A stretch of 64,000 nucleotides of DNA from Allorhizobium undicola ORS 992 = ATCC 700741 (GCF_000621665.1 NZ_JHXQ01000004.1:124001-188000), one strand, 5' to 3'. Numbered from the stretch's first letter, positions 9,016 through 20,255 are shown. Notes: generated by a model not told the origin, from the sequence alone. A program made the numbers and translations.

Positions 9016-9429
9016 TCAGAACATCAGGACGACAAACATCATCGCAAGCCCGATCATCGAACCGACCCAGACGAGCGACCGGATATAAGGAATACCGGCG
9101 AGATAGAGGGGAATGTAAACCACCCGCGCCGCCAACCACAGCCACGCACCGGCAAGGCCAAGCCCATGCGGGTCGCCCGCCATGATCAGGCCGAAGGCAA
9201 GCGCGATAAAGGCCGGGTAGGTTTCCCGGAAATTCAGCGAGGCGCGCTCCGCACGTCCGGCAAGCTTGCCTTCCGGTTTGCGATTGCCGTCACGCGGACC
9301 GGCATTCCACGCAGAGCCCAGTTCCTTCGTCGCCGTCATCCCCTGTAGCATGATGTGCACGATAAGAATTGCCACGCTCAAGCCGATGACAGGCAGAAAA
9401 GGCGATGCGGCAAGAAAGGTGGGTTCCAT
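9016..9429 (-). CDS. MAPEG-family integral membrane protein
   Basis: The 137-residue protein has four predicted helices and the MAPEG pattern (N-terminal helix, then RAERASLNFRETYPAF, then AARVVYIPLY). MAPEG proteins in eukaryotes handle eicosanoids and glutathione; bacterial members are mostly uncharacterised. It lies between sucB and the LysE gene, all on the minus strand, but a hairpin after sucB probably limits read-through. Confidence 0.88.
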   Translation of the reverse strand: MEPTFLAASPFLPVIGLSVAILIVHIMLQGMTATKELGSAWNAGPRDGNRKPEGKLAGRAERASLNFRETYPAFIALAFGLIMAGDPHGLGLAGAWLWLAARVVYIPLYLAGIPYIRSLVWVGSMIGLAMMFVVLMF

Positions 9430-9491
9430 GCTCTGGCTCTCTCTTCACGTATTTGCCCGGATGAGGCGCCAATTCGCTCACCCGATGACAA

Positions 9492-9516
9492 GCGGCGGAG
9501 GTGATGCCTCCGCCGC
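9492..9516 (-). terminator. Hairpin after sucB
   Basis: GCGGCGGAGG (9492-9501) and CCTCCGCCGC (9507-9516) form a perfect 10-bp GC-only stem with a 5-nt loop, 15 nt past the sucB stop. There is no strong T-run on the minus strand, so it may stabilise the 3' end or terminate only partly. Confidence 0.6.
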
Positions 9517-9531
9517 CTGACCTATGAAATT

Positions 9532-10749
9532 TTAGAGGTCGAGAACCAGACGTTCCGGATCTTCGAGGCTTTCCTTGACGCGTACCAGGAAGGTCACGGC
9601 TTCCTTGCCGTCAACGATGCGGTGGTCATAGGACAGAGCCAGATACATCATCGGACGGATGACGATCTGCCCGCCAACCACCACGGGACGTTCCTGGATC
9701 TTGTGCATTCCCAGAATACCCGATTGCGGCGCGTTCAGGATCGGCGACGACATCAGCGAGCCATAGACACCGCCATTGGTGATGGTGAAGGTGCCGCCCT
9801 GCATGTCGGCCATGGAAAGCGTATTGTCGCGGGCGGCCTTTGCCAGACGGCCGAGTTCCTTTTCCACGCCGGCAATCGACAGCTGATCGGCATCGCGGAT
9901 AACCGGAACCACCAGGCCCTTGTCGGTGCCAACCGCCATGCCGACATGGCAGTAGTTCTTGTAGATGATGTCCGTGCCGTCGATTTCGGCGTTGATGGCC
10001 GGAAGCTCCTTCAGCGCGTGGGTGACGGCCTTGGTGAAGAAGCCCATGAAGCCCATCTTCACGCCATGCTTCTTTTCGAAGATGTCCTTGTAGCGGGCGC
10101 GCAGGTCCATCACGGCCTTCATATCCACCTCGTTATAGGTGGTCAGCATGGCGGCGGTGTTCTGGGCATCCTTCAGGCGCTTGGCAATGGTCTGGCGCAG
10201 GCGGGTCATCTTGACGCGCTCTTCGCGAACCTGATCGTCGGCCGAGGAAACCGGACGGGGTGCAGCGGCTGCGGCCGGAGCGGCCGAGGTGGTGCCCTTG
10301 GCGATGGCGGCGAGAACGTCACCCTTCAGCACCTGGCCACGCTTGCCCGAGCCATCGACATCAGCGGTGTTGATGTTGTTGTCAGCAGCGAGCTTGGCAG
10401 CGGCCGGAGCGGCCGGCATAGCGGTAGCCGGGGCAGAGGCGGCGGCAGCCGGAGCGGCAGGGGCGGCAGCGGGTGCGGCGGCAGCGGCAGGTGCCGAAGC
10501 CCCGGCCGAAGCGCCTTCGGCAATCTGGCCGAGCAGCGCGCCGAGACCAACGGTTTCGCCGTTCTGCGCAACGATTTCGGTCAGGACGCCGGATGCGGGT
10601 GCGGGAACTTCAACCGTCACCTTGTCGGTTTCCAGTTCGACGAGCGGCTCGTCAGCCTTCACGACATCGCCAACCTTCTTGAACCAGGTGCCGACGGTGG
10701 CTTCGCTGACGGATTCTCCCAGGGTGGGAACGCGGATTTCAGTGGCCAT
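9532..10749 (-). CDS. sucB: Dihydrolipoyllysine succinyltransferase, E2 of the 2-oxoglutarate dehydrogenase complex
   Basis: The 405-residue protein has a lipoyl domain with Lys43 in ETDKVTVEV, a long Ala/Pro-rich hinge (about residues 78-118), an E3-binding domain (about 120-155) and a catalytic domain ending in [12 protein letters not shown] with the active-site His. It transfers the succinyl group to CoA and forms the core of the complex. The hinge is a run of Ala and Pro that explains a local repetitive GC-rich stretch around 10400-10500. It follows sucA after 55 nt. Confidence 0.97.
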   Translation of the reverse strand: MATEIRVPTLGESVSEATVGTWFKKVGDVVKADEPLVELETDKVTVEVPAPASGVLTEIVAQNGETVGLGALLGQIAEGASAGASAPAAAAAPAAAPAAPAAAASAPATAMPAAPAAAKLAADNNINTADVDGSGKRGQVLKGDVLAAIAKGTTSAAPAAAAAPRPVSSADDQVREERVKMTRLRQTIAKRLKDAQNTAAMLTTYNEVDMKAVMDLRARYKDIFEKKHGVKMGFMGFFTKAVTHALKELPAINAEIDGTDIIYKNYCHVGMAVGTDKGLVVPVIRDADQLSIAGVEKELGRLAKAARDNTLSMADMQGGTFTITNGGVYGSLMSSPILNAPQSGILGMHKIQERPVVVGGQIVIRPMMYLALSYDHRIVDGKEAVTFLVRVKESLEDPERLVLDL

Positions 10750-10804
10750 AATTAGGGTTCCATTGATCTATGGGCGTTTCGGGCGAAGAGAATGGCGGGC
10801 GGCC

Positions 10805-13801
10805 TCAGCCGCCCAGCGCATCTTCCAGGAAGGCTTCGAGCTGTGCGAGGTGCTTGGACATCAGGCCGGTTGCCGGAGAGGCAGCCGCCGGACGGCCGGT
10901 GTAGCGCACGCGCTGATACTTGGCATCGATATGCGCCAGAACCCATTCCAGATAGGGGTCGATGAAGGACCAGGCACCCATATTCTTGGGCTCTTCCTGG
11001 CACCATACCATCTCCGCATTGCGGAAGCGGGAAAGCTCATTGATCAGCGCCTTGGCCGGGAACGGATAGAGCTGTTCGATACGCAGCAGGTAGATGTCGT
11101 CGATGCCGCGCTTCTCGCGCTCTTCCAGCAGGTCGTAATAGACCTTGCCCGTGCACATGACGACGCGACGGATCTTGGCGTCCTTCTGAAGCTTGATCGG
11201 GCCATCCTTGATCATCTCTGCATCGTCCCACAGCAGGCGGTGGAACGAGCTTTCGCCCGCCATTTCCGCCAGCGTGGATTGCGCCCGCTTGTGGCGCAGT
11301 AGCGACTTCGGCGTCATCAGGATCAGCGGCTTGCGGAAGTCGCGCTTCATCTGGCGGCGCAGAATGTGGAAGTAGTTGGCGGGCGTGGTGCAGTTGGCAA
11401 CCTGCATATTGTCTTCGGCGCACATCTGCAACCAGCGTTCCAGACGGGCGGAGGAGTGTTCCGGGCCCTGGCCTTCATAGCCATGCGGCAGCAGGCAGAC
11501 GAGACCGGACATGCGCAGCCACTTGCGTTCACCGGACGAGATGAACTGGTCGAACACCACCTGCGCGCCGTTGGCGAAGTCGCCGAACTGCGCTTCCCAC
11601 AGCGTCAGCGCGCTTGGACGCGCCAGCGAATAGCCGTATTCGAAGCCAAGCACGGCCTCTTCAGACAGCATCGAGTTGATGACTTCGTAGCGGGCCTGGT
11701 TGGGCGCCAGATTGGCAAGCGGAATATAGCGGTCTTCGGTTTCCTGATCATAGAGAACCGAATGGCGTTGCGAGAAGGTACCGCGCTCGCAATCCTGGCC
11801 GGACAGGCGGATCTTGTGGCCATCGAGCACCAGCGAACCGAAGGCCAGCGCTTCGGCCATGGCCCAATCGATGCCTTCACCCGTCTCGATCATCTGAGCG
11901 CGGTTTTCCATGAAGCGCTGGATGGTGCGGTGCGCCCGGAAGCCTTCCGGAATAGTCGAGAGCTTGCGGCCGATTTCCTTGAGGCTCTTCATCGGCACGG
12001 CGGTCTTGCCGCGGCGCTGCTCATCGGCATTGTCTGCCGCACGCAGGCCCGACCATGCGCCGTCCAGCCAGTCGGCCTTGTTCGGCTTGTAGGACTGACC
12101 AGCCTCGAACTCCTGTTCGAGATGCGCGCGCCAGTCGGCACGCATCTTTTCCAGTTCGCCTTCGGTGATCAGGCCTTCGGCGATCAGGCGATCGGCATAG
12201 AGCCGCACCACGGTCTTGTGGGCGCGGATTTCCTTGTACATCTTCGGCTGCGTGAAGCCCGGCTCATCGCCTTCGTTATGGCCGAAGCGGCGGTAGCAGA
12301 ACATGTCCACGACAACCGGCTTGTGGAACTTCATGCGGTATTCGGTGGCAACCTTGGCCGCATAGACAACCGCTTCCGGATCATCGCCGTTGACGTGGAA
12401 GATCGGCGCCTCGATCATCTTGGCCACATCCGACGGATAGGGCGAAGAGCGCGAGAAGGCCGGATTGGTGGTGAAGCCAATCTGGTTGTTGATAATGAAA
12501 TGCATGGTGCCTGCGACGCGATGGCCGCGAAGGCCGGACAGGCCGAGAATTTCGGCAACCACGCCCTGACCGGCAAAGGCTGCATCGCCATGGATCAGCA
12601 ACGGCAGAACCTTGGCGCGCTCCTTGAGCGGGATGACATCGCCATCCCAGACCTTGGCCAGTTGGTCCTGCTTGGCGCGGGCCTTGCCCATGACCACCGG
12701 ATTGACGATTTCAAGGTGCGACGGGTTGGCCGTCAGCGACAGATGCACTTTGTTATTGTCGAATTCACGGTCGGAGGAGGCACCGAGATGGTACTTCACG
12801 TCGCCCGAACCTTCCACTTCATCCGGCTTGAACGAACCGCCCTTGAACTCGTGGAAAACGGCGCGATGCGGCTTGTGCATCACATTGGTCAGCACGTTCA
12901 GGCGGCCACGGTGAGCCATGCCGAGAACGACTTCCTCAAGGCCTTCCTGACCACCGCGCTTGATGATCTGCTCCAGCGCCGGGATAAGCGATTCACCACC
13001 GTCGAGACCGAAGCGCTTGGTGCCCTTGTACTTGACGTCGATGAACTGCTCGAAGCCTTCCGCTTCGATCAGCTTGGAAAGAATGGCCTTCTTGCCCTGA
13101 GCGGTGAATTCAACGCCCTTGTCCGGACCTTCGATGCGTTCCTGAATCCACTGCTTTTCTTCTGGATTGGAGATATGCATGAATTCCACGCCGAGCGTGG
13201 TGCAGTAGGTGCGCTGCAAGATGTCGATCATTTCCGGGATCGTGGCATATTCCAGCCCCAGAACGTTATCGATGAAGATCTTGCGGCCGTAATCAGCTTC
13301 GGTGAAGCCATAATTTGCCGGCGAAAGCTCGTTGTAATCCTCGACAGGCGCTGCAAGCCCCAAGGGGTCCAGCTTGGCATGAAGATGGCCGCGCATACGG
13401 TAGGCGCGGATCATCATGATGGCGCGGACGCTATCGCGCGTCGCCTGGAGGACTTCCGCTTCGGAAACCGGCTTGCCTGCACTTGCGGCTGCGGCTTCAG
13501 CCTTGTCCTTCACCTTCTTTTCGATGGCCTTTTCGACCTGACCCCAGTTTCCGTCCAGCGCGGAAACCAGTTCGCCACCCGGCGTCAGGGGCCAGTTCTT
13601 CTTCTTCCACGAAGCGCCGCTTGCAGCTTTCTTCACATCGGCGGGACTATCGCCCAGCGCCTTGAAGAAGGCCTGCCATTCGGCAGAAACCGAATTCGGA
13701 TCTTCCTCGTAGCGCGCATAAAGCTGCTCGATATAGATCGCATTCGCTCCATCCAGGAACGACGTGACCTGAAACTGCTCGTTGGCTTCTTGCCTTGCCA
13801 T
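10805..13801 (-). CDS. sucA: 2-oxoglutarate dehydrogenase, E1 component
   Basis: The 998-residue thiamine-diphosphate enzyme decarboxylates 2-oxoglutarate and succinylates the lipoyl group of SucB. It has the N-terminal E1o segment (FLDGANAIYIEQLYARYEEDP), the TPP region (GMAHRGRLNVL, then the GDAAFAGQG magnesium-binding motif) and the C-terminal transketolase-like part (LLPHGYEGQGPEHSSARLER). The length is normal for alphaproteobacteria. The ATG at 13801 has only a weak ribosome site. A 212-nt gap with hairpins precedes it. Confidence 0.97.
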   Translation of the reverse strand: MARQEANEQFQVTSFLDGANAIYIEQLYARYEEDPNSVSAEWQAFFKALGDSPADVKKAASGASWKKKNWPLTPGGELVSALDGNWGQVEKAIEKKVKDKAEAAAASAGKPVSEAEVLQATRDSVRAIMMIRAYRMRGHLHAKLDPLGLAAPVEDYNELSPANYGFTEADYGRKIFIDNVLGLEYATIPEMIDILQRTYCTTLGVEFMHISNPEEKQWIQERIEGPDKGVEFTAQGKKAILSKLIEAEGFEQFIDVKYKGTKRFGLDGGESLIPALEQIIKRGGQEGLEEVVLGMAHRGRLNVLTNVMHKPHRAVFHEFKGGSFKPDEVEGSGDVKYHLGASSDREFDNNKVHLSLTANPSHLEIVNPVVMGKARAKQDQLAKVWDGDVIPLKERAKVLPLLIHGDAAFAGQGVVAEILGLSGLRGHRVAGTMHFIINNQIGFTTNPAFSRSSPYPSDVAKMIEAPIFHVNGDDPEAVVYAAKVATEYRMKFHKPVVVDMFCYRRFGHNEGDEPGFTQPKMYKEIRAHKTVVRLYADRLIAEGLITEGELEKMRADWRAHLEQEFEAGQSYKPNKADWLDGAWSGLRAADNADEQRRGKTAVPMKSLKEIGRKLSTIPEGFRAHRTIQRFMENRAQMIETGEGIDWAMAEALAFGSLVLDGHKIRLSGQDCERGTFSQRHSVLYDQETEDRYIPLANLAPNQARYEVINSMLSEEAVLGFEYGYSLARPSALTLWEAQFGDFANGAQVVFDQFISSGERKWLRMSGLVCLLPHGYEGQGPEHSSARLERWLQMCAEDNMQVANCTTPANYFHILRRQMKRDFRKPLILMTPKSLLRHKRAQSTLAEMAGESSFHRLLWDDAEMIKDGPIKLQKDAKIRRVVMCTGKVYYDLLEEREKRGIDDIYLLRIEQLYPFPAKALINELSRFRNAEMVWCQEEPKNMGAWSFIDPYLEWVLAHIDAKYQRVRYTGRPAAASPATGLMSKHLAQLEAFLEDALGG

Positions 13802-13925
13802 GGTTTTCTGCGGGCGCCGAAGCCCGCCTCCCGACTTGTGATCACACCGAATTTCGGTTTTCGCCTATGCCAGCCAAGGCTTGCGCTTCGCTGGAGAAGG
13901 AGCGAGTGCTCCGCAATTTGTCCGA

Positions 13926-13995
13926 AAGGTCTTGTCTCGAGCGAGGCGAGACCTTCCTTTTCAACGCGGGCAGGCCGCTTGAATGCGCCTGCCCG
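13926..13995. repeat. Two hairpins in the sucD-sucA gap
   Basis: AAGGTCT (13926-13932) pairs with AGACCTT (13949-13955), and CGGGCAGGC (13967-13975) pairs with GCCTGCCCG (13987-13995). On the minus strand they lie between the sucD stop (14014) and the sucA start (13801). Neither is followed by a clear T-run, so they could be processing or partial-termination sites that set the ratio of SucD to SucA. Nothing else was recognised in the 212-nt gap. Confidence 0.55.
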
Positions 13996-14013
13996 TGCTC
14001 ACCATAAGGTGGT

Positions 14014-14916
14014 TCAGCCCTTCAGGACTTCAACCAACGTCTTGCCCAGACGTGCCGGGGATGGCGAAACCTTGATGCCAGCCGCTTCCATGGCTGCGAT
14101 CTTGGATTCTGCATCGCCCTTGCCGCCGGAAACCACAGCACCGGCATGGCCCATGGTGCGGCCCTTCGGAGCGGTACGGCCCGCGATAAAGCCTGCCATC
14201 GGCTTCTTACGGCCCTTCTTGGCTTCGTCGATCAGGAACTGGGCGGCGTCTTCTTCCGCGGAACCACCGATTTCACCGATCATGATGATCGACTGGGTGG
14301 CTTCGTCGGCGAGGAACATTTCCAGCACGTCGATGAATTCGGTGCCCTTGACCGGGTCGCCGCCGATGCCGACAGCCGTCGTCTGGCCAAGACCTTCGTT
14401 GGAGGTCTGGAACACGGCTTCATAGGTCAGCGTTCCGGAACGCGAAACGATACCGACCGAACCCTTGCGGAAGATCGAGCCCGGCATGATGCCGATCTTG
14501 CACTCTTCCGGCGTCAGAATGCCCGGGCAGTTAGGGCCGAGCAGACGCGAGCTGGACTTTTCAAGCCGGGCCTTGACGCGCACCATGTCCATCACCGGAA
14601 TACCTTCGGTGATGCAGGTGATGAAGGGGATTTCCGCGTCGATCGCCTCGATGATGGCGTCGGCAGCGCCTGCCGGCGGAACGTAGATCACGGATGCGTC
14701 TGCACCGGTCTTTTCCTTGGCTTCGGCAACGGTCGCGAAGATCGGCAGGGTTTCGCCCTTGGAGCCGGTCCAGTTTTCGCCACCCTTCTTCGGATGGATA
14801 CCGCCGACCATCTGCGTGCCGTAATAGGCCAGCGCCTGTTCGGTGTGGAAGGTCCCGGTCTTGCCGGTCAGGCCCTGTACGAGGACCTTGGTGTTTTTAT
14901 TGACGAGAATCGACAT
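14014..14916 (-). CDS. sucD: Succinyl-CoA synthetase alpha subunit
   Basis: The 300-residue protein contains the CoA-binding N-terminal Rossmann domain ([20 protein letters not shown]) and the phospho-histidine loop [15 protein letters not shown]. It carries the phosphohistidine that passes phosphate between succinyl-CoA and nucleoside diphosphate. It follows sucC after 18 nt, so the subunits are made together. Confidence 0.97.
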   Translation of the reverse strand: MSILVNKNTKVLVQGLTGKTGTFHTEQALAYYGTQMVGGIHPKKGGENWTGSKGETLPIFATVAEAKEKTGADASVIYVPPAGAADAIIEAIDAEIPFITCITEGIPVMDMVRVKARLEKSSSRLLGPNCPGILTPEECKIGIMPGSIFRKGSVGIVSRSGTLTYEAVFQTSNEGLGQTTAVGIGGDPVKGTEFIDVLEMFLADEATQSIIMIGEIGGSAEEDAAQFLIDEAKKGRKKPMAGFIAGRTAPKGRTMGHAGAVVSGGKGDAESKIAAMEAAGIKVSPSPARLGKTLVEVLKG

Positions 14917-14934
14917 GTCTTGCGGTTCCTCAAA

Positions 14935-16128
14935 TTAGCCGTTGATCGCCGCGACGATTTTCTTGGCAGCGTCGTCCAGATCGTCGGCCGCCGTGATGGC
15001 GAGGCCGGATTCGTTCAGCAGTTTCTTGCCGAGTTCGACATTGGTGCCTTCCAGGCGCACGACCAGCGGAACCTTGAGGCCGACTTCCTTGACGGCGGCG
15101 ATCACGCCTTCGGCGATGACGTCGCACTTCATGATGCCGCCGAAAATGTTGACGAGGATGCCCTCGACCTTCGGATCAGCGGTAATGATCTTGAAGGCAG
15201 CCGCGACCTTCTCCTTGCCAGCGCCACCGCCGACGTCGCAGAAGTTTGCCGGCTCCTTGCCGTAAAGCTTGATGATGTCCATCGTTGCCATGGCGAGACC
15301 GGCGCCGTTGACCATGCAGCCGATATTGCCATCGAGGGCAACGTAAGCCAGATCCCACTTCGAGGCTTCGATTTCCTTGGAATCCTCTTCCGTTTCGTCA
15401 CGCAGCGCACGCACGTCGTCGTGACGGAACAGCGCGTTGCCGTCGAAAGAGACCTTGGCGTCGAGAACGCGCAGATGGCCATCGGTCATGACAATCAGCG
15501 GATTGACTTCAAGAAGAGCCATGTCCTTCTCGTTGAAGGCCTTGTAAATCGCCGGGAAGAGCAACTTGGCATCTTCAAGCGCGACCCCTTCCAGCGCCAG
15601 CGCTGCGGAAATCTTTGCCACGTCCTCTGCCGTCACGCCGGTTTCCGGGTCGATGGCGATGGTGTGGATCTTTTCCGGCGTGTCATGGGCGACGGCTTCA
15701 ATGTCCATGCCGCCTTCGGTGGAGACCACGAAGGCCACGCGGCCAACCGAACGATCCACCAGCAGCGAGCAGTAGAGTTCGCGGGAAATGTCGGCGCCGT
15801 CTTCGATGTAGAGACGGTTGACCTGCTTGCCAGCCTCACCCGTCTGGGCGGTGACGAGCGTATTGCCGAGCATGTCCTTGGCGTGCGCCACGACTTCCTC
15901 GATCGACTTCGCCAAACGGACGCCACCCTTGGCCTCAGGGCCAAGTTCCTTGAACTTGCCCTTGCCACGGCCACCGGCATGGATCTGACTCTTGACCACG
16001 TAAAGCGGGCCGGGAAGCTGCTTTGCGGCGGCCTCGGCTTCGTCCGCGGAAAGAATTGCCACGCCTTTGGCAACCGGTGCGCCGTAGCCCTTCAAAAGAG
16101 CCTTGGCCTGATATTCATGAATGTTCAT
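14935..16128 (-). CDS. sucC: Succinyl-CoA synthetase beta subunit (ADP-forming)
   Basis: The 397-residue protein begins [16 protein letters not shown] and contains the ATP-grasp fold ([13 protein letters not shown]) and the C-terminal ligase domain ([16 protein letters not shown]). It forms the nucleotide and succinate site of the heterotetramer with SucD. It comes 90 nt after mdh in the same direction. Confidence 0.97.
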   Translation of the reverse strand: MNIHEYQAKALLKGYGAPVAKGVAILSADEAEAAAKQLPGPLYVVKSQIHAGGRGKGKFKELGPEAKGGVRLAKSIEEVVAHAKDMLGNTLVTAQTGEAGKQVNRLYIEDGADISRELYCSLLVDRSVGRVAFVVSTEGGMDIEAVAHDTPEKIHTIAIDPETGVTAEDVAKISAALALEGVALEDAKLLFPAIYKAFNEKDMALLEVNPLIVMTDGHLRVLDAKVSFDGNALFRHDDVRALRDETEEDSKEIEASKWDLAYVALDGNIGCMVNGAGLAMATMDIIKLYGKEPANFCDVGGGAGKEKVAAAFKIITADPKVEGILVNIFGGIMKCDVIAEGVIAAVKEVGLKVPLVVRLEGTNVELGKKLLNESGLAITAADDLDDAAKKIVAAING

Positions 16129-16177
16129 CGTCTGGTCCTATCGTTGGGCCTTAGATCGGAAATGAAATGCGAAAGAA

Positions 16178-16201
16178 GGCGGGCGCCTTTCAGCCCCCGC
16201 C
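16178..16201 (-). terminator. Weak terminator or attenuator between mdh and sucC
   Basis: GGCGGG (16178-16183) and CCCGCC (16196-16201) form a short GC stem 17 nt after the mdh stop. On the minus strand it is followed by TTCTTTC, an imperfect T-run. It may reduce transcription from mdh into sucC without stopping it. Confidence 0.4.
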
Positions 16202-16218
16202 ATCGCATGTCGCACGGA

Positions 16219-17217
<999 letters not shown>

Positions 17218-17360
17218 TCAGTTTCGAAAGCCCTGCCTTTGCGGGTATTCGCATAGCCCGGACCGGAAAAAATGGCAACTGATATTTATCGAATGAGGTT
17301 TTTCAATCGGTTAGACATTATTTTTCTTACGTAAAGGTAAGAATTTTGGTCACGAATTCT

Positions 17361-18524
17361 TCACGTTTCGGCGCTTTCGTCTTCACGTGCCGAAAGATAG
17401 TCGCGGCTGCGCATTTCGAAGAGCCGCGAAACTGTGCGGTCGAACTCGAAACCTTCCGTACCCTTGCGCACCGTCAGCAACTTTTCCGGTTCCACGACGG
17501 CGGATGCGTGAAGATGGACATGGTGATCGTAGAGCGCATCGATCAGGATGATGAAACGTTTGGTCTCATTGCGGCGGTCGGCATTCAACACCGGAATGTG
17601 ATCGATGAATATCCGCTCGAAGCGCTCTGCAATTGCCAGGAAATCGACAGCGCCGAGTGGCGCCTCGCACAGCTCCGCAAAAGTGAACCGCGCCATCCTT
17701 CCCACGGCCCGGCGAACCTTTATGCTGCGCCCTTTCATGGCAATCTCGATCGCTTGTTCCGGCTCGCCAGCAGCCATCATCGCCCAGGCCTGATCCATCC
17801 GCCGATCCGTATCCGGTCCCAGCGGCGAGAGGTAGACTGGCAGATGATCGCCTTTCTCCAGACGGTAGTCATTGGGCGAGTCCAGCGAAAGAACATCGAC
17901 ATATTGCTTCAGCAGACCGACGAAAGGCAGAAAAAGGCTACGGTTGAGGCCATTGGGATAGAGATTGTCCGGCTCGACATTCGACGTGGCAATCAACGTG
18001 CAGCCTCGGGCGAAAAGCTCGGTAAAAAGCCGCGACAGGATCATCGCGTCGGCAATATCCGTCACCGTGAATTCATCGAAGCAGAGCAATTCGGCTTCCG
18101 CTGCGATCTGCTCGGCAACGGGGGGCACGGGATCGGCCTGTTTCGTCTCGCCGCTCTTGAGCTTCTGGCGGTGGGCGTGGATGCGATTATGCACATCCGC
18201 CATGAACTCATGGAAATGCGCCCGTCGCTTCCGTTCGACCGGCGCCATTTCAAAGAAAAGGTCCATCAGCATGGTTTTACCACGACCGACGCTGCCGTGG
18301 ACATAAAGACCCTTTATGCCTTGCCCACTCGCCCGCCGCCGGGCGAATATCCAGCCGAGGGCAGAGGATTTGCGGGCCGGCTTGCGGGCTTTGAGTTCGC
18401 TCAGCACCCGATCCAGTTGCTCCGCCACCGCCATCTGCGCCGGGTCGGCCTTGAGAGCCCCCGTATGTGTCCGGCGTTTCAGCTCCTCGCTGACGCTATG
18501 GGCATAGTCGGGAACAGGCTGCAT
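17361..18524 (-). CDS. zapE: AFG1-like ATPase / cell division protein ZapE
   Basis: The 387-residue protein has a Walker A motif (VHGSVGRGKTMLMD), a Walker B-like LLCFDEFTVTDIADAM and the family sequence GCTLIATSNVEPDNLYPNGLNR. AFG1/ZapE ATPases act at the division ring in E. coli and in membrane protein quality control in mitochondria. The start at 18524 has GGAG nine bases upstream. It lies between the omp19-like gene and mdh. Confidence 0.92.
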   Translation of the reverse strand: MQPVPDYAHSVSEELKRRTHTGALKADPAQMAVAEQLDRVLSELKARKPARKSSALGWIFARRRASGQGIKGLYVHGSVGRGKTMLMDLFFEMAPVERKRRAHFHEFMADVHNRIHAHRQKLKSGETKQADPVPPVAEQIAAEAELLCFDEFTVTDIADAMILSRLFTELFARGCTLIATSNVEPDNLYPNGLNRSLFLPFVGLLKQYVDVLSLDSPNDYRLEKGDHLPVYLSPLGPDTDRRMDQAWAMMAAGEPEQAIEIAMKGRSIKVRRAVGRMARFTFAELCEAPLGAVDFLAIAERFERIFIDHIPVLNADRRNETKRFIILIDALYDHHVHLHASAVVEPEKLLTVRKGTEGFEFDRTVSRLFEMRSRDYLSAREDESAET

Positions 18525-18591
18525 GGAAAAAGGCTCCGGAAGACGGGAGATGCCGCCAGCCAGCCAGGGCGGCCAGCCTTGTCGATGGCAT

Positions 18592-18621
18592 AAAAAAGGC
18601 CATGGCCTGCCGCCATGGCCT
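18592..18621 (-). terminator. Intrinsic terminator after the omp19-like gene
   Basis: AGGCCATGG (18597-18605) and CCATGGCCT (18613-18621) form a 9-bp stem. On the minus strand it is followed directly by six T (18597-18592). It stands 9 nt beyond the stop of the omp19-like gene, so zapE needs its own promoter or read-through. Confidence 0.85.
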
Positions 18622-18630
18622 CAAAGACGA

Positions 18631-19149
18631 TCAACGGCTCAGGCTGATTGGCTGGCCGTTACTGGATGAACCGCTGAAGCGGTTGTCCGCCGCCTTGTAA
18701 AGCGTGGCAATGACATTGCCGTCACGGTCCTTCAGCATAAGTTGCTTGTTGCCCACTTCCCAGGAGCCCATGGCCGTCAGCGGCCCCGCGCAACCGCGCG
18801 TACCACCGCGCGAACCGCTGCCGAGATTGGTCAGCGTCAGGAACATGTCGCAGCTCGCACCGCCATTGGCGACTTTCCAGTTACCGACCAGTTGCTCCTT
18901 GGTGAAATCCATCGCACTTGCGGGAGCAGATGCATTGGGCGTCAGGGAAGCCTGCTGGTTGGTGGCGGGAGCGGCAGGAAATTGCGAACTGTCAGCCGTG
19001 GGAGGCGCAAGCTGGCCGGCTTGCACCGGCGTCACCGGCTGCGCCTGAAGCGGGGGTAAAGAGGAGGAACCATAATCGCTGGACGTACGCTGACATCCTG
19101 ACAAGGCAAGCACGGCAGCAACACCTGCCGCAGCGAATTTCAGATTCAT
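18631..19149 (-). CDS. omp19: Omp19-like outer membrane lipoprotein with a protease-inhibitor (Inh/AprI) domain
   Basis: The 172-residue precursor has a lipobox LSGC with the lipidated cysteine at residue 19, then a Pro/Gln/Ala-rich linker (about 20-83). A C-terminal domain follows (about 84-172) with two cysteines and the pattern GNWKV ... GSWEV ... LSR typical of the AprI/Inh inhibitors. Brucella Omp19 has the same design and is reported to inhibit proteases; its gene is also near mdh. As I recall that protein, identity is only moderate. The start at 19149 is set by CAGGAG; upstream in-frame codons lack a ribosome site. Confidence 0.8.
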   Translation of the reverse strand: MNLKFAAAGVAAVLALSGCQRTSSDYGSSSLPPLQAQPVTPVQAGQLAPPTADSSQFPAAPATNQQASLTPNASAPASAMDFTKEQLVGNWKVANGGASCDMFLTLTNLGSGSRGGTRGCAGPLTAMGSWEVGNKQLMLKDRDGNVIATLYKAADNRFSGSSSNGQPISLSR

Positions 19150-19373
19150 CCTGTTACTCCTGAATGTTTGCATATCGGAAAGCAACGAAGCCGGTTCCTT
19201 GCAGCATCTGCGCGGCGCACGAGCAAAAACGCGCAAACGTTACCGCCAAACTCCACATGGAATCAAGTCAGACCTCTCTTTTGCGGCAAAAGACAGGCAA
19301 ATCGCAAATCCCGCCCACCGGCTTCGATACCGTGTGGGCGGGAAGTCGCTTGTCGCTTCCGTTGGAAAAGCCA

Positions 19374-19479
19374 TAGAGGGGTTCTGGGTTTCACTGAATC
19401 CCTGAACCGATCCGACTTTTTGCATCTCGGCATTTGCTCCGGTAAACCGGATTCCACCTTTCTCAGCACGATGCTTTAG
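19374..19479 (+). repeat. Family A repeat (degenerate) at the sdhB 3' end
   Basis: A first hairpin (GGTTC.GGG with CCC.GAACC, about 19380-19409) is followed by the second-half pattern GCATTTGCTCCGG, AAACCGGATTCCACCTTTCT and GATGCTTTAG. The right border TTTAG contains the complement of the sdhB stop TAA (19476-19478). The rest of the 326-nt gap (19150-19373) should hold the omp19-like promoter, but none was clear. Confidence 0.65.
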
Positions 19480-20255
19480 AAGCGGCGCTCCAGCATCATC
19501 TTCTTGATCTCCGCGATCGCCTTGGCCGGGTTGAGCCCCTTCGGACAGGCTTGCGCGCAGTTCATGATGGTGTGGCAGCGATAAAGGCGGAACGGATCTT
19601 CCAGATTGTCCAGACGCTCACCCTTGGCCTCGTCACGGCTGTCGATCAGCCAGCGATAGGCCTGAAGCAGAACGGCGGGGCCGAGATAGCGGTCGCCATT
19701 CCACCAGTAGCTCGGGCAGGAGGTGGAGCAGCAGGCGCAGAGAATGCACTCATAGAGACCATCCAGCTTGAGACGGTCTTCGTGGCTCTGCTTCCACTCC
19801 TTGGCAGGCGTCGGGGAAACCGTCTTCAACCAGGGCTCGATGGAGCGGTGCTGGGCGTAGAAGTTGGTCAGATCCGGCACGAGATCCTTCACCACCGGCA
19901 TATGCGGCAGCGGATAGATCTTCACGGTACCGTTCACGTCGTCCATGCCCTTGGTGCAGGCCAGCGTGTTGGTGCCGTCGATGTTCATGGCGCAGGAGCC
20001 GCAAATGCCCTCGCGACAGGAGCGGCGGAAGGTCAGCGTCGGGTCGATCTTGTTCTTGATGTAGAGCAGACCGTCCAGCACCATCGGGCCGCAATCATCC
20101 AGATCGACGTAATAGGTGTCGATGCGGGGATTGGCCTCGTCATCCGGGCTCCAGCGGTAAATCCGGTATTCCCGCAGGTTCTTCGCGCCTGCGGGCTTGG
20201 GCCAGACCTTGCCTTCGCTGACCTGAGAATTCTTGGGAAGAGTAATTTCTACCAT
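19476..20255 (-). CDS. sdhB: Succinate dehydrogenase iron-sulfur subunit
   Basis: The 259-residue protein of complex II carries electrons from SdhA to the membrane quinone site. It has the [2Fe-2S] ligands in [15 protein letters not shown] and the [4Fe-4S]/[3Fe-4S] ligands in [16 protein letters not shown] and [17 protein letters not shown]. Length and motifs are complete. It follows sdhA by 15 nt and is the last gene of the operon. Confidence 0.98.
   Translation of the reverse strand: MVEITLPKNSQVSEGKVWPKPAGAKNLREYRIYRWSPDDEANPRIDTYYVDLDDCGPMVLDGLLYIKNKIDPTLTFRRSCREGICGSCAMNIDGTNTLACTKGMDDVNGTVKIYPLPHMPVVKDLVPDLTNFYAQHRSIEPWLKTVSPTPAKEWKQSHEDRLKLDGLYECILCACCSTSCPSYWWNGDRYLGPAVLLQAYRWLIDSRDEAKGERLDNLEDPFRLYRCHTIMNCAQACPKGLNPAKAIAEIKKMMLERRF

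Noticed and set aside
10390-10500. Tandem GC-rich repeat-like stretch
   Set aside because: It is the coding sequence of the Ala/Pro-rich hinge of SucB.
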